Positions 47,310 to 57,415 of a DNA stretch of 64,000 bases are shown piece after piece. Every line of letters begins with the position of its first letter. Within the stretch, counting starts at the first letter, position 1. The position numbers and the translations under genes are program-made. Below the pieces are notes generated by a model. The model was not told the origin of the DNA. It did no database searches and saw only the letters and a program-made list of their open reading frames with translations. This DNA comes from Monomorium pharaonis (Eukaryota; Arthropoda; Insecta; Hymenoptera; Formicidae), in the NCBI RefSeq assembly GCF_013373865.1, contig NC_050472.1, forward strand, positions 17,685,136 through 17,749,135, written 5' to 3'.

Positions 47310-48463
47310 TTAATTTATAATAAGACCAGCCTCGCGAAGTTCTTCAATTATTGACAGCATCTCATCATGTGCATTGTGATCAGCTTGACGCGAAGCTTCA
47401 AGCAAACGTAAGTGATCCACTAGCTCGTTGGGATCATCCCAGTGCACGTAATCGATCGCGTTATTATTTAGTGTCACAACGTTAGGTAATCCTTTTCTAA
47501 TCGTAAATTTATCATTTAATAACGGTGCAATTATATATTTTTACTTATACTCCCTTGTTGCTCAATAATCGACCGTGTGAAATGTGATTTCGTTTATGTG
47601 CGTTTGTAACCAACAATATGTTTTTATATTTTCGTTTATCGTTTTTCCGTGTAGAGGGAATCTTCGGGATATCTCTTAAAGATCAGCTCGTAAAGACCCG
47701 GAGTGCCAACGTATCGCATACCGTCGACAATTATGTTATCTTCGCTGTCCACGTCAAACTTTTTACTACCAAGCATCATTCTATTTTTGCCCAGATAAAC
47801 ACCGTAAACGATATCTATAATTTTCCCTTTTTTACCATGACCGCTGAAGAAATCTCCGATGTATTCTTGACCTAGCGGACCAAAGTGCTACGATAACGCT
47901 TTTCGATCCTCTGGCGTTTGCAAACGATTTCGAACGATTGCTGCAAACGAATCGTTTGCGGTTTCGAAAACATCTTCATTCTCGAGCGACTTGGGTATTT
48001 TCGGTTGTACAACTACCGTACGCGGCGTGAACGCTATCGCTGGCGAATCCATCGCTGGTGAAGCCATTGCATCGTTTGACGTGAGCTGCTGCTCTTGCTG
48101 TATGGATGGTAAATCTACCGCGTCGTTTAACGTATGCCGCATCAGTTTGTACGATTCGTTTAAGGCCTGATCCATCGAAGTGTTTTTCCGTTTCCTCTTT
48201 ATCTTACTCTGTATCGCATTTTTCTGGACAAAGGATGTTTCAACGTCATCGTGACGAGGCTCCTGTTTTATTGCATGTGTTCTAGAATTGTCAACGATCT
48301 TTTACAGCGGTTCAATGAGAGGTTCAAAGTGTCTCTTGGTCGCGATATCCTCTTCGATCTTACCGATCTTCAAGGCGCGATGTTTTTTTCGGATTGATTC
48401 ACTTGTTTTCTCAATTTTCCTTGCGATTTTTTCACGCTCGCGTATTTGTTTGTTTTCAGCCAT
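47310..48463 (-). pseudogene. Polinton-associated hypothetical protein, broken
   Basis: Starts at 48463 with a charged coiled-coil N-terminus (RERE, ARKIE, RALKIGKIEEDIATK), an in-frame stop near 48300, a serine/proline-rich middle (47888-48175), then a globular part from about 47880: IGDFFSGHGKKGKIIDIVYG, FDVDSEDNIIVDG, GTPGLYELIFKR. The end, at 47310, has DYVHWDDPNELVDHLRLL and IIEELREAGLIIN. I recognise the DDPNELVDRLRLL/IIEELREAG pattern as a recurring gene next to the ATPase in arthropod Polintons. Its function is not known. Stops and frame changes near 47885 and 47600 break it. Confidence 0.65.
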
Positions 48464-48493
48464 GTTTGTTTAGCGTTGACGTATCGATAACGA

Positions 48494-49206
48494 CTAATCG
48501 TTCCGTGATATCGCAAACTCGTTAAATCCTCTTCTATATCGTCCGTTAGTAAACTCACTGTCCTTGTCTATCACTAGAAATCCATAATCACGCTGCCAAC
48601 AATCGCGGCATAATGTACAAAAATCATCATACGTCGTATCGGTATTCACGTCATCGTTGTATACATCCTTCAGTTGTATACAGGTTGATATTATCCTGCT
48701 TGAACAGGATCAGTAGATTCGCGTTGTCACGTATAAGATGTTCAGATACTCTAGCATACATCTGACAGAGATAAAAACTATCAACGTTTGAGTCTACCCA
48801 TTGAAAAATATTATCTTATCGTATCTTGCTTGTCACACGCCACGTCATCAAAGATGAAGATTGAGTTTGGACGCGCCTCACTCGGAGGAATGACGTCACT
48901 ATTATTAGAGAATGTAAAGTAACCAATTTCATCGATCGATGTTAACAAATTCTCCAAATATCGATATTTCGGCTGTTGCAATGATTTCGAGTACACGTAT
49001 ACGTTCTCGAAACGTACGCCATGCGGACTTTCCAACAAACTTATGATAACGTTGGTTTTACCATAATTCGAGGGTCTAATAATCGCACGTATAGTACTCG
49101 GCAGCATTTCACCATGCTTACGCTTCTCACCACTACCACCCATCAGTGACAATTTGTCATCGTAATTCGTAATGCGTATCGCCAACGGTTGTCGCACGAA
49201 CCTCAT
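48494..49206 (-). pseudogene. Polinton packaging ATPase (FtsK/HerA, A32-like), broken
   Basis: From the Met at 49206: MRFVRQPLAIRI, KRKHGEMLPSTIRAIIRPSN, with the Walker A reading RPSNYGKTNV (the first glycine of the usual G-x-S-x-x-G-K-T is arginine here) and the Walker B FIFDDVAC near 48850. A break near 48815-48830 is followed by YLCQMYARVSEHLIRDNAN and LLILFKQDNINL; a second break near 48670 is followed by DDFCTLCRDCW and YGFLVIDKDSEF. In Polintons and related viruses this ATPase drives genome packaging into the capsid. Length is near normal (about 230-240 residues) if the breaks are ignored. Confidence 0.85.
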
Positions 49207-49410
49207 TTTCTACTAAGTAAAAGGGTAGAATCGAACGCCTATTTATATGTTTGCAAAACCGCGAATCGTTCAGTAGCAAAGATATTCGCGCTGTTACACA
49301 TTCCTCCGATATTTCTGATTTAAGCGCTGTTCGACGGTCTCGCACCGTTGATAAAGAATTGTAGCGAATGCCATCGGACTGTGGTTTGTTAAATCGCTTG
49401 ATAAAATCGC

Positions 49411-49695
49411 GTGCTTCCTTTCGAACTACATATCCCTGGATATCAGTTTTGCGGTCCGGGAACACACTTGGAAAAGCGATTAGCCAGAGGCGATCAGGGT
49501 GTAAATCCATTGGACGCGAACACGACATTGCTTATTCTTAAAACAACAATCTCGCTAAACGACGCGGCGGATAAGGTACTCGCCACGAGCCACGAAAACG
49601 TTGGACGCGTAATCGCAAAAGATTCGGCTCTAAAAGAGAAAGTTGCTGCTGCAGCCGTTTGGACAGCTATGAAACGAAGATTGGTATGGGCATGA
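49411..49695 (+). pseudogene. Phospholipase A2-like protein of the Polinton, frameshifted
   Basis: The frame contains LHIPGYQFCGPGTHLEKRLA (calcium-loop type PGYxxCGPGT). After NPLD the frame shifts by one base for REHDIAYS (about 49517-49540), the His-Asp catalytic pair motif HD of parvovirus-type secreted PLA2 domains. It then shifts back to NDAADKVLA and a helical C-terminus ending near 49695. The upstream limit is unclear and may reach about 49350. Related domains in parvovirus capsid proteins help the particle leave the endosome; a similar entry role in Polintons is inference. The overlapping minus-strand ORF (49157-49528) is taken to be a shadow. Confidence 0.75.
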
Positions 49696-50196
49696 AGAAG
49701 ACGTCGATGAAGAAAAAGACAACGAAAAAGGAACGAATATTTCCAACAGCGAGGTGGTATGCTACCGATTCTATCGATATTAGGCGCACTTAGATCCATG
49801 ATTGATGAAGCGGCTAGCGTGGCGAAAGCAGTGAAGGATAGTAGAGTCGCGCGAAGTCAGCTCGAGGACACAGTATAAGTATATACAGTAGCGACAATAG
49901 AGAGAAATTGAGGGTCTGATTTTCTTCTGCACATGCGTTGGTTGTACAATCAAGAATATGGCGCCCATGGCGAGCTGTCATCAGTTGTCCTAGCGATTTT
50001 GTGGCAATAGTGAAAAAAATAAGCTAAATATAGCTAAAGTAAAATTTGTTGTAATGTTAAAAAATGAGTATTAATGGATTTTCAACTATGCTGCTACACA
50101 ATAAAAAGCTCAATTTGTAATATATTGTAATTGTCAATAAAATATGTTATTTTTCTTTGAATATATTGGTTTTAATAGTTTAAGAATTTGTATTAT

Positions 50197-50268
<72 letters not shown>

Positions 50269-50763
50269 AAATGAGACTACAGTCGTTTTTATTCACTTTA
50301 ATATTTTTTGATTTTATAATTCTATTGATACGTTACTAAAATATAATGACATTAGGAATACAAAATTAATCTACATATACTTACATAAAAATTGTAATAT
50401 AGTTATATAAAAATTAAATTAAAATTAATCTGATTTAAAAATACTTTGCGCGAGATACTACTACGTCGTCTCTTAATATTGTTCAAATAAAGCGCTCTCG
50501 TACAACCAGGGACATGGCTGACGGTCACGTGATCGGTTATCACTTACATCAAAGATGTCGACGCTCACTGTCGCTACTGTATATACTTATACTGTGTCGA
50601 GGAGTTACAACGTCCCGATCGGGGATCGATCCACGATGGAAGGTCGCGGGGTGTATCTTGGTCCGTACACAGGTGGAAAGGGACTGTACCTTGCTCCATA
50701 CAAATACGGAAAAGGTGTAACAGCGAAAGAAAGATACAAGAAGTCTATGTTGAAAACATCGTG
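49690..50763 (+). pseudogene. Small structural-type protein (adenovirus pX-like), split by a transposon
   Basis: Basic start with KKKTTKKER, then after a frame change LPILSILGALRSMIDEAASV (49758-49820) and AKAVKDSRVARSQLE, cut at 49868 by a 728-bp element. On the far side (50604-50763) comes GRGVYLGPYTGGKGLYLAPY and KYGKGV, ending at the stop after MLKTS. A hydrophobic glycine-rich helix followed by G-x-G-x-Y-L-x-P-Y repeats is common in small Polinton proteins near the PLA2 gene. A capsid or condensing role is inferred from position and family resemblance only. Confidence 0.65.
49869..50596. mobile_element. Non-autonomous transposon, 28-bp perfect ends, 7-bp duplication
   Basis: Starts CACAGTATAAGTATATACAG and ends with the exact inverted sequence over 28 bp. 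It is flanked by TCGAGGA at 49862-49868 and 50597-50603, and the Polinton frame continues across the site. The interior is AT-rich with (CA)n and (TA)n at 50199-50268. No transposase. The 7-bp duplication is unusual; P-type (7-8 bp) is possible, hAT (8 bp) less so. Confidence 0.88.
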
Positions 50764-50999
50764 ACGCATTATGAAAACATTAAATCTTTAAACAAAATGG
50801 ATGTTACGCATACTTTTTGTTGTCAAAAACATGTAAACAATTGCGCTCTACAAAATGTATTTAAACTATTTAATTGGTGGTCTAACAATAAAAAATAAAA
50901 ATAAAATATATACAAATTTTTTTTTTTTACTCTATTTTACCCTATCATATTTCTTCTTTTTTTCCCTTAAATAAAATCTACATTTAATAAATTAAATAA

Positions 51000-51049
<50 letters not shown>

Positions 51050-51160
51050 TAGGTTAATTGGTAGGAGACAGGAATAATTCTTAAATAATTTTTTTTATTT
51101 TTACACAAATACATATTTATTTATTTATCGCACAAAGCATCATATATTGTTAGATGCAAA
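50764..51160. other. Spacer with (TA)n
   Basis: AT-rich spacer in the Polinton with a (TA)n run at 51003-51046. A capsid gene would be expected in this part of a complete element, but nothing of the kind is seen. Confidence 0.6.
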
Positions 51161-51162
51161 AG

Positions 51163-51827
51163 TCACAGTTCGCAATCTATTATACAAGTTTTATCGCATA
51201 TTTCATTTAATAATTTGACTGCGTCACACTCGTTACAAATATTATCTCGTTGCAAGCAGTTTACACATTTATTATATTTTTCTTTAACTATATACATATC
51301 ATGCCACAACTTAAAGTATACATTATTAATAACATTTTCAAAAAGTAAAAATTGTACTGTGGATGGTTTCATATATATAATTTTATTATTTGAGGTGAAC
51401 TTTATAACACTCTCGTTACGTAATTTGACGACTTCTATATGAAGATTATCAACTCATAGCGATGCACGATGTAGTGATGGTTGACTGCAGGAGCCGCTCG
51501 ATATCCGTACGTTTCTGATTCATCATTACCCAGGTATCACGTGAAAGTTGTATCTCGTTGCCCTTGTTGTCGCCAAGAATCATCTCCACAAAAAGCTTAG
51601 ACCCCACGCTGATTCCCATGTCCAAATATTTGTATGAGGTAGCCGGGGAAATCTCCTCAAAATACGGGGAGTATGGCGTGGCTGTGATACTGTTCTGTAA
51701 AGAAAAAATAAATAATGCGAGTTAGAAATAAAATCCAAATTAATATGTAATAAATTTTGCTTTAATTAAGAAATACTTACGGTTTATCACGAACTTCGTT
51801 TTCGTGGATTGGAACGTAATAATTCAT
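51163..51827 (-). pseudogene. Polinton-linked hypothetical protein with a small intron, one frameshift
   Basis: The Met at 51827 opens a short first exon (MNYYVPIHENEVRDK) ending at 51781. The intron starts GTAAGTATT and ends at tandem acceptors TTTACAG and AACAG; only the second (exon from 51689) keeps the frame of ATPYSPYFEEISPATSYKYL, MGISVGSKLFVEMILGDNKG and LSRDTWVMM. After a frame change near 51455 the protein goes on with EVVKLRNESVIKF and ends at 51163 with CVNCLQ, NICNECDAVKLL and CIIDCEL. The EISPATSYKY / GDNxGNE pattern is one I associate with Polintons of ants. Function unknown. Confidence 0.6.
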
Positions 51828-52101
51828 CTTGTACGTTTTTTCCGATCGACTCCAGCAGTCAACGTTGTCCTTTGTTGTCCGTCCGGTAAGCGACTGTAGT
51901 GAGGATGTTTGTAATGAGGGACTGATGCATGGCGATGTTGGAGCTCTTCTCATATGGTGCGCCCCTCCATGTATTAATAGTGGAAGTAGTAGTGAGCATG
52001 GTGACTATGGTTGTAACTGTGACTACTGTTGTAACTACGACTATGACTTGATAGGTAGATTGATTTTTAGTGTGTGCAAATAAGGCAAATGTTGCATGGA
52101 A

Positions 52102-52713
52102 TCAAAATAAATAATACTGGTTTTCGGCAATTTGAACAGACTTGCCGCTAATTGCCTCAATCGTGTTCGTTAAATGTTGACGGACGGCAAACATTTTATA
52201 GGCATCCATGTACGCCACTTCGATCATACATTCGGCACATGATATGTATGTGCCTGTACTATATGTATCTTCAGTTTTATAAAAACAATATATTGCACAG
52301 TGTTTCGTCTGCGAGTTTAGCGCTCGCAGTTGTGCGATTGAGATGTTTTTTTCTTGAGTTTCGTTGAAATCCTCACTGCAGTCGCTCATGTATTGGCTGT
52401 CTTCGGACACCACGCTCTCGCGATCCTGTTCTCCGAGATCATCCATATTTCCATCGTCTATGTGTTCAAAAAATTTGTCGACGATGCCCTTAACATTTTC
52501 TTCATCCATATGGAGGAAAATATCGGCGACTTTTTGATGATTATTGTATTCATCAACGTGTTCATTATTGACAATATTATTTACATTTTCATTATTATTA
52601 TTTACATTATGTACATTATTTACATTATACACATATATTATTTCGACTTCTCCATCATCGTCCGCGATGTCAATAATTTCAATATTATCTTCCGCTTGTT
52701 CGAAATTTTACAT
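52102..52713 (-). pseudogene. Asparagine-rich acidic hypothetical protein, outermost right gene
   Basis: The start codon at 52713 lies within the terminal repeat and is followed at once by TAA; then comes NFEQAEDNIEIIDIADDDG, and an open frame from 52632 to 52102. The Asn-rich run (NNVHNVNNNNENVNN) is followed by an acidic part and a C-terminal globular stretch with CAIYCFYKTEDTYS and YISCAECMIEVAYM. The first residues mirror the left-hand gene, which starts MANFEQVERE. No known family. The N-terminal stop may inactivate it unless a later Met is used. Confidence 0.55.
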
Positions 52714-53395
52714 TTTTGCGGAAAAACTGAATCTTTTACTTAACTTTAAAAAACTAACTGCACACACACACAGACTTTCGGGCAAACTTACTCGAAAAAC
52801 GGACTTGAAAATGTCTAAGGGGTGCTCTAAAAGTTTCACCTATATATACTTATGCTATTTGTAAAGTCATGTGACTCTTGAAAAGAATTTTAGAAGAAGG
52901 GAAAGCTGAGATTTAACATATTGCGAGACGTTCAATTGAAAGAAATTTTTCAAATATAATATTAAACTAGACTACGGTATCTGCATGTTATATATTTTTT
53001 TAAATATCTTTAATGTTTATAAAATCAAGCAGCCTGATATCGGCGCTCGCTGGCAGCCAAGATAAGGGCGCTGCTTATACGATTAGTATAGTGGGAGAGA
53101 GAGAGAGCAAACTGTAACTGAGGTGGAATATACGTAATATAATTTTTATTATTTAATTACTTATAATTTAAATTAGAATACATATAAATATATAATCTAA
53201 CTTAAATTATAAATAATCAAATAAAAATTACATTATACATATATATGAAATAATAATAAAGTCTCTTTACCTATGTACGTGAGCGGCGGCGGCGACCCCT
53301 GAGCACAAAGAACTTTCGAAAACATGTTGAGACAAGTTCCTCATTTCTTAGAAAAACAATAAACAAAAGAATTTTGAAATAGGGAGACAATAAAC
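52690..53395 (-). repeat. Polinton right terminal inverted repeat
   Basis: Inverted match to 43804-44486 with the same order of blocks (TTTTGCGGAAAAACTG, AGCAGCCTGATATCGGCG, CAGCCAAGATAAGGGCG, GGCGGCGGCGACCCCTGAG). The (GA)n run at 53094-53106 is longer than in the left copy. The outer tandem array follows to about 53475. Confidence 0.85.
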
Positions 53396-53787
53396 AAAGA
53401 AAATTTATGACAGGGTTATTTGTTACAGAGAAACAATAAACAAAAGAATTTTGAAATTTATGACAGGGTCATTGATAACGCAGGCACACACAAAAAAAAG
53501 TAGTTGGTCCGGCGGACCAGACTAGTCAATCCTAATGTATTTTGACCCACTAAATCCGAATCCAAGATCAGAATTAAAAAGTTAGCTCATATTTCCTAAC
53601 TTCAAAAAAAATTTTTTTTTAATATTGGTCCGGCGGACCAGACTAGTGAATCCTTATGTATTTTGACCCGCTGAATCCAAATCCAAAATCAGAATTGCTG
53701 AATTGACTCATTTCTTTTAACCTAAAAAAAAAATTTTTTTTTTATTGGTCCGGCGGACCCGACTAGTCTATTTTTATGTATTTTGAC

Positions 53788-54147
53788 CATAGATCTTATA
53801 GATATGGACGGGCAATATCAAGCGAAACCGTGTCCATACTTCTCTCTCCAAAGAGTCTGGAAATATGTTTCGCGCATTCTTGCACATATTATACATTGAA
53901 ATCCAATGATTGGATACGTTTTGGTCACGTGTTTTAACTTATGTGTGTATGTATATATATGGAATATATATGTATATACATATGTATGTATGTATGCATA
54001 TATTGCGCTGACATGCGCGATAGTTATTTCCGATAACTTTAGAGAAAGAAGTACTAAAAAGTCTGTTTCTCTCTCGCACCTCTTCTGGACACCGTTTTCT
54101 ATACATAAACTGTAGGCAATTGCCGGTTCATATCTATAAGGTCTATG
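53788..54147. mobile_element. MITE with an 8-bp duplication (hAT- or P-like)
   Basis: Ends CATAGATCTTATAGATATGG and CATATCTATAAGGTCTATG, flanked by ATTTTGAC at 53780-53787 and 54148-54155. 360 bp. The centre has TATATGTA words. It interrupts a terminal repeat unit of the FPENL element. Confidence 0.88.
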
Positions 54148-54620
54148 ATTTTGACCCGCTAAATCGAAATTCAAGATCAGAATTGCTGAATTTGTTTATT
54201 TTTTCCTAACCTCAAAAGACACCTTGTAAAAGCAGTTTGGGTCACAAATGTATAATCTAGAGCGTGCAAGCTTGCGTAACCACTTTACCCGGGGAAAATT
54301 CAATACGTATGACAAGTCTGAGCTTCTGTGAATAAATAGCGTAGAAAATTTACTGCCTTTTTCTATTATGTCTATCTTTTTCATTCTCAAAGGTTCCATG
54401 CAATGGCTTTCTATTACGTTTCTCGCTTTTCACAGACATCTCGTTTGAGCGTCCAGCAGAAATCAGCTATCATGTACACATCCCACTTGTCTTGACATCG
54501 ATGCTCTATCTTCTCGTTGATGTCCTGATGAAATCTTTCTGTCTGTTTTCCATTATAATCACCTAGATTTTCTGGGAATTCGATATGAGAATCCAAGAAA
54601 TACAACTTAAGATTCATTAA

Positions 54621-55831
54621 GGGGTTGCACCAACTTAGACGGTCGAAAAACAGGCCTAACTTTGATATTTTATTCCTGCTAAACGGGTAGTGGGAATTAA
54701 ATGAAATTTTGTGTGATTATTGACTTATATTTCGACAATATAAAAAAATTTTTTTATTAAACAATGGCGACGGAAAGCAGAAATATGGCCGCCGACACAC
54801 ATCGAGGTTTGAAAAAACGCATTTTGCGGTGACCACTGTCCTGTCTAAACGATCCATCTGAAACAAAAAAACAAAATGGTATTTTTAAGCTAACAGTAGT
54901 GGTTTGTCGGTGACGCCGATTGTCGATTTTATCGTTTGTTACAAAATGGCGATGAGTTAAAGTTAAAATTTAAAAATAACGAAAAATTTTCGTCCTTTTC
55001 ATTTTTTTTTAATTTTTAATAAAAATCGATTAAAAAAAATAGATTGTCACCGACAAAAAAATGTTTTTGAGAGTATTGTGTAAAAATTTGAAAACGATTC
55101 ATCGATTAGTTTTTGAGATCTCGTGGTCACCGTCTTTGAAAACCATGTTTCGAAAAAAACGCGTTTAAAGTTTCAAGTTTAGTTCTACTATTGTTAACAG
55201 CTAAATTTTGCACTTGACCTCTAGTCTGCAATTTCGGGGCCATATGAGATTCCTTCCACATCAATAGCAGCAGCGCTCTGTAAAGACTTCTGTTGACGGC
55301 GAGCAATCTTTCCTTCGCGCATCGCCTTCTGCGCTCGTACTTCGGCCACATCGATGCACGCTCGGTCTTGATTTTTGCAATATGCAGCACAATTCTTTTA
55401 TTACCATTAATAAATATGCGGCAACATCTTCATTAAATGTGCATGCAGCAATATTGGCAGCGATTTGCACAACGTGTACACCGCTGTGCTGCACTTTTAG
55501 TGCTATGCGCCAAATCAGATTGTTCAAACTTTCGTTAATGTTTTGCGTAAATCTACCGACGTAAATCTCTCCTGTAAATTATCACTAGAAAGTTGTTCAA
55601 ATATTGGACGAATGGCTTTAATTACATCATCGTCCAATGGCGATTTATGTTGATATTGCTCCAAGTCGAGCATTCGAACGCTCGATCTCGTTTTACTCAA
55701 CTTTTTGTAATTCCGGCATTTTTGCAGATATCAACATAAAACTTTCAGGATATATTCTCGAAACTTGAAGCTTCAAGAAAATATAATTTTAAAAAATCGA
55801 TTTTTTTTACCCGCTAGGTTGGTGTAACCTC
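54621..55831. mobile_element. TTAA-flanked DNA transposon, sister of 27067-28259
   Basis: TTAA at 54617-54620 and 55832-55835. Ends GGGGTTGCACCAACTTAGAC and CTAGGTTGGTGTAACCTC. The interior is collinear with 27067-28259 throughout. It is inserted in the FPENL gene. Confidence 0.92.
55261..55700 (-). pseudogene. Uncharacterised ORF of the TTAA element, frameshifted copy
   Basis: The open part 55527-55261 reads NNLIWRIALKVQHSGVHVVQ, IAANIAACTFNEDVAAYLLM and IKELCCILQKSRPS, aligning with the 143-residue ORF at 27698-28129. The upstream part lies in another frame (to about 55700). Two copies sharing protein sequence suggest a real gene in the parent element. Confidence 0.5.
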
Positions 55832-55843
55832 TTAAGCAACCTA

Positions 55844-57415
55844 CCCAGGTAGCAAGGTGACGTCTAATTGACGGCATTTTTTGGTCATTTTATGACGAAC
55901 CAGACGTCATAATGTCGAGATAAAATGACGTCTAAATGTCGTAAAACTGACGTACATTTGTCTCATCTTAACGACGTCATATATTGACATCAAAAATACG
56001 TCATTATTTTCATATTATTGACGTCATTTTCAAGAAGCTAGTATCGTACATTTGACGGTATTTTATTGTTATTTTTACGAAAAAACAGGTTTTTAGGTTA
56101 CATTTAATAAAGACGACATTTTAACGTCATTTTTATGACTATCCCAGGTAGTAAAAGCCGTTATTTTGACGTTTTAGAAAATATTTCGGGTACATGTCCT
56201 ATATATGCAGTACTTGCATTATGAAAATATCGAAATAACATAATTATAATGTAAAAAAAAATCTACGTTGTTTCTCAACAAGCATCACGACCTACCACAC
56301 CATAGTCACGTTTGGAATTGCCTAACTTCCGCGGTCACCCATCCAACTCTGAACCGCCGTCGACGTTGCTTGACTTCGAAGATCGTACGCTACTTAACCC
56401 TTTGTGATGATCCATGAACACTTGATGATCATGAATACATATTTGTTATAGATCAGTTCAATAGATGCGAGAAACATGAAACTTGTAGTTAACTAATATT
56501 TTTATAAATAAATATAAATTTACAGTTTTTTTCCTGATTTTTACATATGCAAAATAACATGTGGAATAACTTATAGAAATATGTTTTTGCTCTGTTCTTT
56601 TGATAAAACTAAATTATACCTCAGACAAAACGCAATATTTATAAAATATTTATAAAATATTTATAATATTTATTTAAATATTTTATAAATATTTATCTAA
56701 ATATTTTATAAATATTTTTGTGGTCTTAGATTTGACAAATCATAAAGATTTATCATAAATATTATAAAAATATTTATGAAATATTTATAAATATTTACAA
56801 AATATTACTTATACAAATCTTTATCTTTTATTTATCATAAATATTATATAAAATATTTAATTTATATTTTAATATGTTGAATAAAGATTTTTTTTTCGTA
56901 TATATAAAATATGTGTAAAATATTTATATAATATTTTGAAAAAATAAATATTAATAAATATTAATAAATATTTATCATAAATATTATGTGCTGCCTGGGA
57001 TGATTCTAAAATATTGATAGTATTAATTATATAAAATATTATATTAATTTTAATAATGTTGTTTATTAACCAATCTTTGAATAATGATAGTTATAGGTAG
57101 CAAGATGTCGTCCACTAGACCTCAATAATTTGTCATTTGAGGTCAAATCGTCAATTATTACAAAGAATTATAGTTAACGTCAGTAATTAGTCACTAATAA
57201 AATCTTATTAATACGTCGTAAAATGATCAATTAACTGACGTTATTAATTAGTCAAGAATATGACGTCGGAAATACGTTGTAGGATAGATAAATGACTGAC
57301 GTAATTAATAGGTCAAAAAATGACATTACTATTACGTCTTAATTTGGTAACATGACGTCTGCGACCTTAAATGACGAATTATTGACGTCGTATTAACGTC
57401 ACCTTGCTACCTGGG
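55844..57415. mobile_element. DNA transposon, CCCAGGTAGCAAGGTGACGT ends, TGACGTCA arrays, 5S-like core
   Basis: Ends CCCAGGTAGCAAGGTGACGT and ACGTCACCTTGCTACCTGGG, with TA at 55842-55843 and 57416-57417. The subterminal arrays use the word ATTGACGTCATT (55860-56140; 57110-57400). The centre holds an AATATTTATAAAATATT array (56630-56990) and a module shared with 24181-25712, including a 5S-like segment. Only 12 bp separate it from the TTAA element to the left. Confidence 0.9.
56285..56405 (-). pseudogene. 5S rRNA-like segment inside a DNA transposon, copy 2
   Basis: On the minus strand: GTACGATCTTCGAAGTCAAG, CAACGTCGACGGCGGTTCAG, then GTTGGATGGGTGACCGCGGA and GTGTGGTAGGTCGTGATG. Order and spacing follow animal 5S rRNA (A box, intermediate element, C box, 3' end). 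It is more complete than the copy at 25118-25192. Confidence 0.8.

Larger units (their letters stand above)
41293..53480. mobile_element. Polinton/Maverick, decayed, with long terminal repeats
   Basis: Gene set typical of Polintons: protein-primed DNA polymerase B N-terminus, retroviral-type integrase, FtsK/HerA-like packaging ATPase, a phospholipase A2-like protein, a small hydrophobic structural-type protein, and lineage-specific unknown genes. It is bounded by long inverted repeats (about 43804-44486 and 52690-53395). Outside these are tandem arrays of a roughly 60-bp unit containing TTTGTTTATTGTTCTTTATAACA (41310-41515 and 43804-43850 on the left; 53340-53475 inverted on the right). Two later insertions lie inside (41515-43803; 49869-50596). 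No major or minor capsid gene, no protease and no polymerase palm region is found. The core of about 9 kb is shorter than a usual 15-20 kb Polinton, and every large gene is broken. Confidence 0.9.

Noticed and set aside
46897..47354. Phenylalanine/valine-rich ORFs
   Set aside because: Translation of the TTCACGTTCTTT minisatellite and the reverse of the integrase start.
49157..49528. Minus-strand ORF of 123 residues beside the ATPase
   Set aside because: It overlaps the phospholipase A2-like frame on the other strand and the ATPase start; its residues mirror those genes and no family match is evident.
51829..52083. Cysteine-rich + strand ORF
   Set aside because: Antisense to the region upstream of the spliced Polinton gene; no recognisable pattern.
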